A stretch of 64,000 nucleotides of DNA from Pseudomonas sp. Irchel s3h14 (GTDB taxonomy: Bacteria > Pseudomonadota > Gammaproteobacteria > Pseudomonadales > Pseudomonadaceae). The stretch spans positions 21,779 through 85,778 of the forward strand of contig NZ_FYDJ01000023.1 of assembly GCF_900187425.1 (NCBI RefSeq), read 5' to 3'. Numbering within the stretch: position 1 is the first letter of the stretch; every line of letters begins with the position of its first letter. Shown piece by piece: positions 32,880 to 41,131 of this stretch. The position numbers and the translations under genes are program-made. Below the pieces are notes generated by a model that did not search any database, was not told the DNA's origin, and saw nothing but the letters and a program-made list of their open reading frames with translations.

Positions 32880-34133
32880 ATGTTGATCGAATTTTCAGTT
32901 TCCAATTATCGCTCCTTCCGTGACAAACAAACCCTGTCCATGGCTGCGACGCCGCGCTTGAGCAAAAAGCGCAACGTGTTCACACCCATCGTAAATGGAG
33001 AAAAACTGCCTGATTTATTAAAGGTGGCGGCGATTTACGGACCGAACGCATCCGGTAAATCTTCGCTTATCCGGGCAATGGGGGTCATGGGGAGTTTGCT
33101 CGCTTCGATACCTACATCAAATGATGAACCGTTACCGGTCTCGCCATTTCGTTTTGACCCGCAACTTCAAAACGAACCCAGTTCTTTTGAGTACAACTTC
33201 ATTCAACGCGGGGTCCGATATCGGTTTGTTCTGCGCATGACGGCGCAGCGGGTTATCGAGGAACAATTGGTTTCCTATCCAAAAGGTAAGGAAACACTGT
33301 TGTATTCGCGTCGCTTTGTTGATGAGGGGGAGCATTATGTTTTTGGCTCAAGCCTTGAGGGCGGTAAAGAGGTGCACAACGCTTGGCGGCGTCTGACGAG
33401 CCCCAAGATGTTGTTTATTTCACAGGCGGTTGCGAACAGTAGCGAAGAGTTAACCCAGTTGCGGAGGCCGTTTAGCTGGTTTCAAACCGGTCTACTCGTT
33501 ATTGAGCAGAACAACATGATGGGGCTGTCAGCAGCGTCCATCAGATTTCTTCGGATGGCATCGGATTACACACATGATTTACGAGACTTTCTAAAAGAAG
33601 TGGATATCCCGGTGTCAGCGATCCGGCTCAACACCGAAGACGCAGAGTCTGTTCAACGCACCAAAAAACTCACACTGAAAGAGTTCTTCGCAGCCGCCCA
33701 AAAAGACAAAGTAACCCTGACGCATACGAGTCTTTTAGGCAGTGCGGAGTTTGATTTTTCCGAGGAGTCCGACGGTACGAAAAACCTGATTGGGTTCTGG
33801 CTGCCCTGGTTCATGATCAATCACGCCGATGGTAGCGGGATACTTTCTGTCGATGAGTTGGACAGCAGCCTTCATCCCTCAATAGTCGCGGACTTGATTG
33901 AGAAACACCTGGACAGTGGGCTGGATACTCAACTGATCTTTACCACTCACGACACTCATCTAATGAACGCCAAAGCGCTTCGACGCGATCAGTTCTGGAT
34001 CACCGAAAGAGACGCTAACGGTGCAACCTGCCTTTTTTCTGTTTACGACTTTGAAGGACGGGAAGGGGAGGATGTCGAAAAGCGTTACTTTGAAGGCCGT
34101 TATCGCGGGTTGCCACTGATAAGGCGGGGTTGA
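32880..34133 (+). CDS. AAA-family ATPase, RloA/AbiLi-like (phage defence)
   Basis: A 417-residue ABC/SMC-type (AAA15/21) ATPase. It begins with LIEFSVSNYRSFRDKQTLSM, the usual opening of RecF-like ATPases. Walker A is GPNASGKS (54-61); Walker B is ILSVDELDSSLHP and the switch His is in IFTTHDTHLMN near the C terminus; the coupling element before it reads FSEESDGTKNLIGFWLP. RloA is half of the restriction-linked RloA-RloB pair, equivalent to AbiLi-AbiLii, and is related in logic to the PARIS system. It precedes rloB by two bases. Confidence 0.8.
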   Translation: MLIEFSVSNYRSFRDKQTLSMAATPRLSKKRNVFTPIVNGEKLPDLLKVAAIYGPNASGKSSLIRAMGVMGSLLASIPTSNDEPLPVSPFRFDPQLQNEPSSFEYNFIQRGVRYRFVLRMTAQRVIEEQLVSYPKGKETLLYSRRFVDEGEHYVFGSSLEGGKEVHNAWRRLTSPKMLFISQAVANSSEELTQLRRPFSWFQTGLLVIEQNNMMGLSAASIRFLRMASDYTHDLRDFLKEVDIPVSAIRLNTEDAESVQRTKKLTLKEFFAAAQKDKVTLTHTSLLGSAEFDFSEESDGTKNLIGFWLPWFMINHADGSGILSVDELDSSLHPSIVADLIEKHLDSGLDTQLIFTTHDTHLMNAKALRRDQFWITERDANGATCLFSVYDFEGREGEDVEKRYFEGRYRGLPLIRRG

Positions 34134-34135
34134 TC

Positions 34136-34762
34136 ATGGCGCGTTCGATACGGCTATTTGATCGAAAGGCACCGCGGTTCAAGCCTCAACCCAAAGTGTT
34201 GATCCTCTGTGAAGACAGCAAGTCAGGAAAGCGATATCTGGAGGAGGCTGCATTTCATTTTCGCGCCAAAGCTCAAGTGGAAATTGCCCACTGTGGCGTC
34301 ACACACCCAAGCGGCATTGTAGAAACAGCAATAGCCCGCCAGAAAGGCTTCGACAAGGTGTTTTGTGCATTGGATCGCGATACACATCTGTGTTTTGAAC
34401 GAGCGATAAATCTGGCGAAGTCTCATCCGAAAATCAAAGTCATCGCTTCGTACCCCTGTTTTGAGTTTTGGCTGCTTCTGCACTTCGGTTTCAATCGAAA
34501 GCCATTTCGAGCGGTTGGGAAGCACTCTCCAGGCGACTTGGTGGCCAAGAGCCTCAGAGAAAAACCCAGCATGGATAAATACGAGAAAGGCGAAGACACC
34601 AACTATTTCGCACAACTTTTAGGTGAGCCCTTCCAAAGGGCGAGAGATTTGGCACCAAAGATTATCGAGGACGTTGCTATCAGCGGCGACCCCAACCCCA
34701 GCACCGAAATCCATTTGCTGATGGACGAATTCGAAACTCTCTCCAAACCCCTGCCGATCTAA
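34136..34762 (+). CDS. RloB family protein (AbiLii-like, Toprim-type effector)
   Basis: 208 residues from the ATG at 34136, two bases after the ATPase stop and preceded by AAGGCGGGG. RloB signatures are VLILCEDSKSGKRYLEEA (acidic residue E26), FCALDRDTH (D80, D82) and SYPCFEFWLLLHFGFN (105-120). The Glu and DxD placement fits the Toprim-like fold proposed for RloB/AriB proteins, which would make it a nuclease effector held by the ATPase. The close spacing implies translational coupling. Confidence 0.8.
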   Translation: MARSIRLFDRKAPRFKPQPKVLILCEDSKSGKRYLEEAAFHFRAKAQVEIAHCGVTHPSGIVETAIARQKGFDKVFCALDRDTHLCFERAINLAKSHPKIKVIASYPCFEFWLLLHFGFNRKPFRAVGKHSPGDLVAKSLREKPSMDKYEKGEDTNYFAQLLGEPFQRARDLAPKIIEDVAISGDPNPSTEIHLLMDEFETLSKPLPI

Positions 34763-34770
34763 CACTTCAA

Positions 34771-34798
34771 ACCCTGCCCGCATCACTACGGGCAGGGT
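34771..34798. terminator. Hairpin between rloB and the APC permease gene
   Basis: ACCCTGCCCG-CATCACTA-CGGGCAGGGT, a 10-bp perfect stem between convergent genes. There is no long T-run, so termination strength is uncertain. Confidence 0.55.
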
Positions 34799-34806
34799 AA
34801 TTACCC

Positions 34807-36291
34807 TTATCGACTAACCTTCCAAGCATCCCCCGCAGGCGCAGTCCCATGGTCATACGGCTTGGCAAGCCACATGTAAACCAGCCCCAACCCAATCACG
34901 ATCGCAGTACTCAACACCATCGCATAGTTGATGTACCACGCAGCATCCGGCGTGCGCGGCCAGGCCATGTTGATGATCGCGCCCACGCCATAAACCAGCG
35001 CGCCGATGTTCACTGCCCAGCCCCAGGCGCCGAGGGTGAATTTGCCACTCGGTTTCCAGCCTTTCATGCGCGCATACAACGCGGCGAGCACGATCATCTG
35101 GAACGCCAGGTAGATGCCGATGGCTGCGAAGCTGACGATGGTTGCCACCGCATCCTGCAGGAAGAAGCCCAGCACAATGATCAGTGCCGGCAGGACACCG
35201 GACACGAACAGTGCAGCAACCGGAACCTGAGTCGTAGGGGAAATCTTCTTCAGCAGTGAGCTGCCGATGACCATTTCATCCCGAGCGTAGGAATACAGCA
35301 GACGACTCGCCGCCGCTTGCAGGCTGATGACGCAGGAGATGAAGGAAATCATCACCACGCCCATCACCACTTTCGAACCGACCGGGCCGAAGGCGTTGTT
35401 GAGGATGGTGGTGACCGGGTCCTTGTCGGTGCCGTTGATCACCGCTTGCATGTCTGGCACGGCGAGGATCAGCGCCAGGCAGGCGAACATCGCCGCGATG
35501 CCGCCGATGTAGATGGTCATGCGCATGGCCACCGGGATTTGCTTGCTTGGGTTCGGGGTTTCTTCGGCCACATCGCCGCAGGCCTCGAAGCCGTAGTACA
35601 GGAACATCCCCGCCAGCGAGGCGGTGAGGAACGCCGGCAGATACGAGCCGTCGACGCTGATATCGAAGGTGTTGAACAACACACTGATCGATTGATGACG
35701 CTCGAAGATCAGCAGGTAAACGCCGACGATCACCGCACCGACCAGTTCACAGAGGAAGCCGAACATGGCGATCCGTGCCAGCACTTTGGTGCCGCTGAGG
35801 TTGACCAGGGTGGCGAACAAGGTCAGGAACAGTGCGATGACGATGTTGGTGTTGTTGCTCGGTTCAAAGCCCATCATGGCGGCCAGGTACGGACCGGCGC
35901 CCACCGCAACGGCGGCGATGGTGACGCACAGGGCGATGGAGTAGATCCAGCCGACCATCCACGCCCAGCGCTTGCCCACCAAGCGACGAGCCCACGGGTA
36001 CACGCCGCCGGAAATCGGGAACTGCGAGACCACTTCACCGAAGATCAGGCACACCAGCAACTGGCCGCAACCGACCAGCAAATAGGCCCAGAACATCGGT
36101 GGCCCACCGGCGGCGAGGCACAGGCCGAACAGGGTATAAACCCCTACGACCGGAGAGAGGTAAGTGAAGCCCAGGGCGAAGTTTTCCCACAGGCTCATGC
36201 TGCGATTGAAGTTCGAGGTGTAACCCAGCTTGCGTAGTTGCTCGGCATCGCTGTCAGCGACGGGTACAGCGAGTTCGGGTGTTGAATCCAT
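34807..36291 (-). CDS. APC superfamily amino acid/polyamine permease
   Basis: 494 residues from the ATG at 36291 (MDSTPELAVPVADSD), with about 12 hydrophobic helices. Start of the core: NRSMSLWENFALGFTYLSPV, then FGEVVSQFPISGGVYPWARRL, both typical of APC permeases (BAT1/GabP-like branch). It heads a minus-strand group with PatD-type aldehyde dehydrogenases and a polyamine-type ABC importer, so GABA, putrescine or a related amine is a plausible substrate. The longer reading from 36489 runs into a REP element and is rejected. Confidence 0.85.
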   Translation of the reverse strand: MDSTPELAVPVADSDAEQLRKLGYTSNFNRSMSLWENFALGFTYLSPVVGVYTLFGLCLAAGGPPMFWAYLLVGCGQLLVCLIFGEVVSQFPISGGVYPWARRLVGKRWAWMVGWIYSIALCVTIAAVAVGAGPYLAAMMGFEPSNNTNIVIALFLTLFATLVNLSGTKVLARIAMFGFLCELVGAVIVGVYLLIFERHQSISVLFNTFDISVDGSYLPAFLTASLAGMFLYYGFEACGDVAEETPNPSKQIPVAMRMTIYIGGIAAMFACLALILAVPDMQAVINGTDKDPVTTILNNAFGPVGSKVVMGVVMISFISCVISLQAAASRLLYSYARDEMVIGSSLLKKISPTTQVPVAALFVSGVLPALIIVLGFFLQDAVATIVSFAAIGIYLAFQMIVLAALYARMKGWKPSGKFTLGAWGWAVNIGALVYGVGAIINMAWPRTPDAAWYINYAMVLSTAIVIGLGLVYMWLAKPYDHGTAPAGDAWKVSR

Positions 36292-36445
36292 GGTGTTAGC
36301 TCCGGAAAATCGGCAGATTTCGGATGTCCGAAACCGTGGCAGAGCCATGACGGCGCTGCCCGGATCGGTGGTTATTGTTTTGGCTTCTTGGGGGTGGAAC
36401 CTGATGGTGCGTGTTGCCGGTGTCTTCCTTGAATTAGCAGTGACG

Positions 36446-36532
36446 CCATCGCGGGCAAGCCTTGCTCCTACGGGTCTTGTGTCGATCAATGAAACGACTC
36501 AATCCTGTAGGAGCAAAGCTTGCTCGCGATGC
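36446..36532. repeat. REP-type inverted repeat pair
   Basis: CATCGCGGGCAAGCCTTGCT (36448-36467) and AGCAAAGCTTGCTCGCGATG (36513-36532) form an imperfect inverted pair of the REP core, between the permease start and the aldehyde dehydrogenase stop. Confidence 0.75.
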
Positions 36533-36534
36533 TT

Positions 36535-37959
36535 TTAGTGTTTGAACATCACATGCCGAACGACGGTGTAGTCCTCCAGCCCGTACATGGACATGTCCTT
36601 CCCGTAACCGGACAGTTTCTGACCGCCGTGGGGCATTTCGCTGACTAGCATGAAGTGCGTATTCACCCAGGTGCAGCCGTACTGCAAGCGTGCGGACAAG
36701 CGATGCGCACGACCGACGTCCGAGGTCCAGACCGACGACGCCAGGCCGTAGTTCGAATCGTTGGCCCAGCCCAGTACCTGTGCTTCATCGGCGAATTTGG
36801 TCACCGACACCACCGGCCCGAACACTTCACGACGGACGATTTCGTCGTCCTGTTGCGCGTCGGCCAACACCGTTGGTTCGAAGAAGAAGCCATTGCCTTC
36901 CACAGCCTTACCGCCGGTGATCAATCGGATATGCGGCTGCGCCACGGCACGCTCGACAAACCCGGCCACACGGTCGCGATGTTGCGCGGTGATCAACGGG
37001 CCGAGTTCGGTCGACGGATCGTCCTGCAAACCGTACTTGATGCTGCTGACTGCTTCGCCGAGTTTCTCGACGAATTTGTCGTAGATGCCTTCCTGCGCGT
37101 AGATGCGGCAGGCGGCGGTGCAGTCCTGGCCGGCGTTGTAGAAGCCGAAGGTGCGAATGCCTTCCACGGCGGCGTCGATGTCGGCGTCGTCGAAGATGAT
37201 CACCGGGGCTTTGCCGCCCAGTTCCATGTGCATGCGTTTGACGCTGTCGGCGGTGCTGGAAATGATGTTCGAACCGGTGGCAATTGAGCCGGTCAACGAG
37301 ACCATGCGCACTTTCGGGTGTGTGACCAGTGGGCTGCCAACCGTAGGCCCACGACCGAACACAAGGTTAAGCACACCGGCCGGGAAAATATCCGACGCCA
37401 GTTCTGCCAGACGCAGCGCGGTCAGCGGGGTTTGTTCCGACGGCTTGAGCACCACGGTATTACCCGCCGCGAGGGCCGGGGCGATTTTCCAGGCGACCAT
37501 CATCAGCGGGTAGTTCCACGGCGCGATGGAAGCGATCACGCCGACCGGGTCGCGACGGATCATCGAGGTGTGACCGTGCAGGTATTCACCGCCCGCTGAA
37601 CCGCTCATGCAACGGCTGGCGCCGGCGAAGAAACGGAACACGTCGGCAATCGCCGGGATCTCGTCGTTAAGTGCAGCGCTGTAAGGCTTGCCGCAGTTGT
37701 CCGACTCCAGTTTGGCCAGCTCTTCGCCGTGTGCTTCGATGGCGTCGGCGAGTTTGAGCAGCAGCAGCGAACGTTCTTTTGGCGTGGTTTGCGACCAGTC
37801 TTCGAAGGCGCTGTCGGCGGCACGCACGGCGGCATCGACCTGGGCTTCACTGGCTTCGTTGATTTCCACCAACACACGACCGAGGGCCGGGTTGAACACC
37901 GGTTGGGCGGGGCCTTCGCCGTCGATCAGTTGGCCATTGATCAAGAGTTTGGTTTGCAT
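36535..37959 (-). CDS. Gamma-aminobutyraldehyde dehydrogenase (PatD-type)
   Basis: 474 residues from the ATG at 37959 (MQTKLLINGQLIDGEG). Catalytic residues: Glu in MHMELGGKAPVIIFDDAD and Cys in FYNAGQDCTAACRIYAQ; cofactor motif SLTGSIATGSNI. The ending LEDYTVVRHVMFKH is characteristic of gamma-aminobutyraldehyde dehydrogenases (E. coli PatD/YdcW), which oxidise the aldehyde formed by putrescine transamination to GABA. Its neighbours are an ABC importer like YdcSTUV, the same combination as in E. coli ydcSTUVW. A second copy lies at 42374-43861. Confidence 0.88.
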   Translation of the reverse strand: MQTKLLINGQLIDGEGPAQPVFNPALGRVLVEINEASEAQVDAAVRAADSAFEDWSQTTPKERSLLLLKLADAIEAHGEELAKLESDNCGKPYSAALNDEIPAIADVFRFFAGASRCMSGSAGGEYLHGHTSMIRRDPVGVIASIAPWNYPLMMVAWKIAPALAAGNTVVLKPSEQTPLTALRLAELASDIFPAGVLNLVFGRGPTVGSPLVTHPKVRMVSLTGSIATGSNIISSTADSVKRMHMELGGKAPVIIFDDADIDAAVEGIRTFGFYNAGQDCTAACRIYAQEGIYDKFVEKLGEAVSSIKYGLQDDPSTELGPLITAQHRDRVAGFVERAVAQPHIRLITGGKAVEGNGFFFEPTVLADAQQDDEIVRREVFGPVVSVTKFADEAQVLGWANDSNYGLASSVWTSDVGRAHRLSARLQYGCTWVNTHFMLVSEMPHGGQKLSGYGKDMSMYGLEDYTVVRHVMFKH

Positions 37960-38009
37960 GGCTTTGTCCTCTTCGGAACTGTTGTTTTTTCTCTGTCGGA
38001 ACCGGCCCA

Positions 38010-38120
38010 AATGTGGGAGCGGCGGTGCGACGATTCGACTTGCTCGCGAAAGCGGTGCATCAGGCACCATCAATGTTGAATGTGATGGCCCCTTCGCGAG
38101 CAAGCCCGCTCCCACTTTAG
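38010..38120. repeat. REP-type inverted repeat pair (long-left-arm variant)
   Basis: Left arm ATGTGGGAGC-GGCGGTGCGACGATTCGA-CTTGCTCGCGAA, right arm TTCGCGAGCAAGCCCGCTCCCAC. The left arm carries an 18-base insertion relative to the usual core; a related insertion is present in the copy at 60255-60365. Confidence 0.75.
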
Positions 38121-38152
38121 AGTCGGTTCCTACAGGGAGTAGTCGTTGTTCG

Positions 38153-38995
38153 TTATTTACCACCACTGCCCGCAACGCTTTCGCCGCCACGGGTCAGGTA
38201 ATAGGCGCCGAGGATCGGCAGCATGGTCACCATCATCACCAGCATCGCGACGACGTTGGTCACCGGCACGTCCCGTGGGCGGCTGAGCTGGTTGAGCAGC
38301 CACAGCGGCAGGGTGCGTTCATGGCCGGCGGTGAAGGTGGTGACGATGATTTCGTCGAACGACAGGGCAAACGCGAGCATGCCGCCGGCCAGCAACGCCG
38401 AGCCGAGGTTCGGCAGGACGATGTAGCGGAAGGTCTGCCAGCCGTCGGCGCCGAGGTCCATTGAAGCCTCGATCAAACTGTGAGAAGTGCGACGCAAGCG
38501 GGCGATGACGTTGTTGTAGACGATCACCACACAGAAGGTCGCGTGACCGACAATGATGGTGAACATCCCCGGCTCGATCCCCAGCGTCTTGAAGGTCGCC
38601 AGCAACGCGATGCCGGTGATGATCCCCGGCAAGGCAATCGGCAGGATCAGCATCAGGGAAATGCCTTGCTTGCCGAAGAAATCCCGGCGGTACAACGCCG
38701 CCGATGCCAGTGTGCCGAGGACCAATGCAATCAACGTCGCGACGGAGGCAATCTGCAGCGACAGCTTGATCGCTTCCAGTACGTCGGGCCGGGAGAACGC
38801 CACGCCGATCCACTTCAGGGTGAAGCCCTTGGGTGGGAAGCTGAACGCTGCGTCTTCGGTGTTGAAGGCGTACAGGAAGATGATCAGGATCGGAAAGTGC
38901 AGAAACACCAACCCGCCCCAGGCGGCGATGCGCAGGCCGAGCGAGGCTTTCTCGCCGTGTGTTTCTGGCTTTTGTTTTTTCGCATCAGAGCGCAT
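38153..38995 (-). CDS. ABC transporter permease, spermidine/putrescine type (PotC/YdcV-like)
   Basis: A 280-residue inner-membrane permease with six hydrophobic helices (first FLHFPILIIFLYAFN). The EAA loop typical of binding-protein-dependent permeases is IEASMDLGADGWQTFRYIVLPNL. It pairs with the upstream permease, whose stop overlaps its start by 11 bases. Together with the ATPase and binding protein it forms a YdcSTUV/PotABCD-type importer, probably of putrescine or a related amine. Confidence 0.88.
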   Translation of the reverse strand: MRSDAKKQKPETHGEKASLGLRIAAWGGLVFLHFPILIIFLYAFNTEDAAFSFPPKGFTLKWIGVAFSRPDVLEAIKLSLQIASVATLIALVLGTLASAALYRRDFFGKQGISLMLILPIALPGIITGIALLATFKTLGIEPGMFTIIVGHATFCVVIVYNNVIARLRRTSHSLIEASMDLGADGWQTFRYIVLPNLGSALLAGGMLAFALSFDEIIVTTFTAGHERTLPLWLLNQLSRPRDVPVTNVVAMLVMMVTMLPILGAYYLTRGGESVAGSGGK

Positions 38996-39932
38996 CGAAG
39001 GCCCCCAGTCGTTTCACGACAGTCAGGTAAATGGCGATCAACACAATCGGCACCAACGTGAAGGCCGCGGCCATCGGCATGTTGCCGATCGCGCCTTGCT
39101 GGGCGTACACCATGCTGCCGACGAAGTAGCCCGGCGGGCCCACCAGTTGCGGCACGATGAAGTCGCCGAGGGTCAGTGAAAAGGTGAAGATCGAACCGGC
39201 CGCGATGCCCGGAATCGACAGCGGCAAAGTCACTTGCATGAAGGTCTGGCGTGGCTTGGCACCGAGGTCGGCCGAGGCTTGCAGCAAGGACGGCGGCAGA
39301 CGTTCCAGCGAGGCCTGGATCGGCAGGATCATGAACGGCAGCCAGATGTAGACGAACACCATGAAGCGGCCCAGGTGCGAGGTCGACAAGGTGCTGCCGC
39401 CCACTCCCGGAATGCCCAGAATGAACTGCAAAACCGGCTCAAGCCCCAGGTGTTGAACGAACCACTGCGCCACGCCGCCCTTGGCCAGCAGCAAGGTCCA
39501 GGCATACGCCTTGACGATGTAACTGGCCCACATCGGCATCATCACCGCGATGTAGAAAAACGCCTTGGTTTTGCCGGTGGTGTAGCGCGCCATGTAGTAG
39601 GCAATCGGGAACGCGACGATGGCGCTGGCGATCGAGACGACGACGGCCATGCTCAAGGTGCGCAGGATGATGTCGAAGTTCGACGGCTGGAACAGGGCAG
39701 CGAAGTTCGCCAGGGTCAGGTCGGGCGTGACCGCCATGGTGAAGTCATCGAAGGTGTAGAAACCTTGCCACAGCAGAACCAGCAGCGAACCGAGGTAGAT
39801 CGCGCCGAACCACAGCAGCGGCGGTACCAGCAGCATCGACAGGTACAAGTTCGGCCGGCGATACAGCAGGTTGGAAAACCTGCGCAACGGCGAGCCGCCG
39901 GCCGGGGTTTGAGGGAGAGCCACGCTGTTCAT
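38985..39932 (-). CDS. ABC transporter permease, spermidine/putrescine type (PotB/YdcU-like)
   Basis: 315 residues from the ATG at 39932 (MNSVALPQTP). Six helices, with the EAA loop LLQASADLGAKPRQTFMQVTLPLSIPG and an N-terminal helix LYLSMLLVPPLLWFGAIY. It starts one base after the stop of the ATPase gene and overlaps the second permease gene. An ATG seven codons upstream (39953) would overlap the ATPase gene and is less likely. Confidence 0.87.
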   Translation of the reverse strand: MNSVALPQTPAGGSPLRRFSNLLYRRPNLYLSMLLVPPLLWFGAIYLGSLLVLLWQGFYTFDDFTMAVTPDLTLANFAALFQPSNFDIILRTLSMAVVVSIASAIVAFPIAYYMARYTTGKTKAFFYIAVMMPMWASYIVKAYAWTLLLAKGGVAQWFVQHLGLEPVLQFILGIPGVGGSTLSTSHLGRFMVFVYIWLPFMILPIQASLERLPPSLLQASADLGAKPRQTFMQVTLPLSIPGIAAGSIFTFSLTLGDFIVPQLVGPPGYFVGSMVYAQQGAIGNMPMAAAFTLVPIVLIAIYLTVVKRLGAFDAL

Positions 39933-39933
39933 C

Positions 39934-40971
39934 TCACACCCCGCCGACAGCATTGTCGTGCAGCGGGATCATCGCTTCCCGTGCCCAGCGCGCGCTGATG
40001 CGTTGCCCGGTCTGATGTTGCGCGCTGACGTCCAGCCACTGGACGTTGGCCTGGCTGATGTTCAGGGTCTGGCCGTTTTCCAGTTTGAGTTCATAACGCG
40101 TGGCGCTGCCCTGGTACTGAATGTCATGGAGCAAACCGCTGACTTCGATTTCATGGCTGGCCAGCGGACCTTCGGCGAAACGCACGTGTTCCGGGCGAAT
40201 CGAAAACGGCTGTGGATTGCCGCTCAATTGTTTCGCCAGGTCACCGCGAATCACGTTGGAGGTGCCAACGAATTCCGCGACAAAGGTTGTAGCCGGTTTC
40301 ATGTAGAGGTTGCGCGGCGTGTCGACCTGCTCGATGCGCCCCTTGTTGAACACCGCCACGCGATCCGACATCGACAGCGCTTCGGTCTGGTCGTGGGTGA
40401 CGAAGATGAAGGTGATGCCGAGCTGGCGTTGCAGCTTCTTCAACTCACTCTGCATTTGCTCGCGCAGCTTCAAGTCGAGTGCGCCCAACGGTTCATCGAG
40501 CAGCAGCACGCGCGGGCGATTGACCAGGGCGCGGGCCAGAGCCACACGCTGGCGCTGGCCGCCGGACAGTTGCACCGGTTTACGCTCGCCGTAACCGCCG
40601 AGGGCGACCATGTCGAGGGCTTCTTCGGCGCGTGTCTGGCGTTCGGTTTTGCCGACGCCTTTGACTTTCAAACCGTAGGCGACGTTGTCGAGTACGTTCA
40701 TGTGCGGGAACAACGCGTAATCCTGGAACACGGTGTTCACGTCACGCTGATATGGCGGGAGCCCGGTGGCTTCTTCGCCGTGAATATGGATAGAGCCTGC
40801 ACTCGGCTGTTCGAAACCGGCGATCAGGCGCAGACAGGTGGTTTTGCCCGAGCCGGAAGGGCCCAGCATGGAAAAGAACTCGCCGTCCTGGATATCGATG
40901 GAAACCCGGTCAACGGCCTTCACTTCGCCGAACTGACGGGAAACGTTGGTGAACTGGACTGCAAGCGTCAT
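39934..40971 (-). CDS. ABC transporter ATP-binding protein, polyamine type (PotA/YdcT-like)
   Basis: 345 residues from the ATG at 40971 (MTLAVQFTNVSRQFGEV). Walker A GPSGSGKTTCLRLIAG, Q-loop VFQDYALFPHMNVLDNVAYG, signature LSGGQRQRVALARALV, Walker B VLLLDEPLGALD and H-loop FVTHDQTEAL are all intact. The C-terminal TOBE_2 domain (from about 270) is typical of PotA-type regulatory subunits. It drives import through the two permeases encoded next. Confidence 0.92.
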   Translation of the reverse strand: MTLAVQFTNVSRQFGEVKAVDRVSIDIQDGEFFSMLGPSGSGKTTCLRLIAGFEQPSAGSIHIHGEEATGLPPYQRDVNTVFQDYALFPHMNVLDNVAYGLKVKGVGKTERQTRAEEALDMVALGGYGERKPVQLSGGQRQRVALARALVNRPRVLLLDEPLGALDLKLREQMQSELKKLQRQLGITFIFVTHDQTEALSMSDRVAVFNKGRIEQVDTPRNLYMKPATTFVAEFVGTSNVIRGDLAKQLSGNPQPFSIRPEHVRFAEGPLASHEIEVSGLLHDIQYQGSATRYELKLENGQTLNISQANVQWLDVSAQHQTGQRISARWAREAMIPLHDNAVGGV

Positions 40972-41006
40972 GGTGCGGTGCTCCAAAAAATCGAGGGCTG
41001 GTGATG

Positions 41007-41118
41007 ATCGTTCCCACGCTCTGCGTGGGAATGCAGCCCGTGACGCTCTGCGTCACCTTTGCGCGAATGGACGCGGAGCGTCCGGTGATGCATTCCCACG
41101 CGGAGCGTGGGAACGATC
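41007..41118. repeat. Dispersed GATCGTTCCCACGC inverted-repeat element, copy 2
   Basis: Begins GATCGTTCCCACGCTCTGCG and ends CGCGGAGCGTGGGAACGATC. It matches the copy at 3934-4044 in both ends and in much of the interior. It sits between the binding-protein gene and the ATPase gene and may lower read-through so that the binding protein is made in excess. Confidence 0.75.
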
Positions 41119-41131
41119 GGTACGGGGTGTG

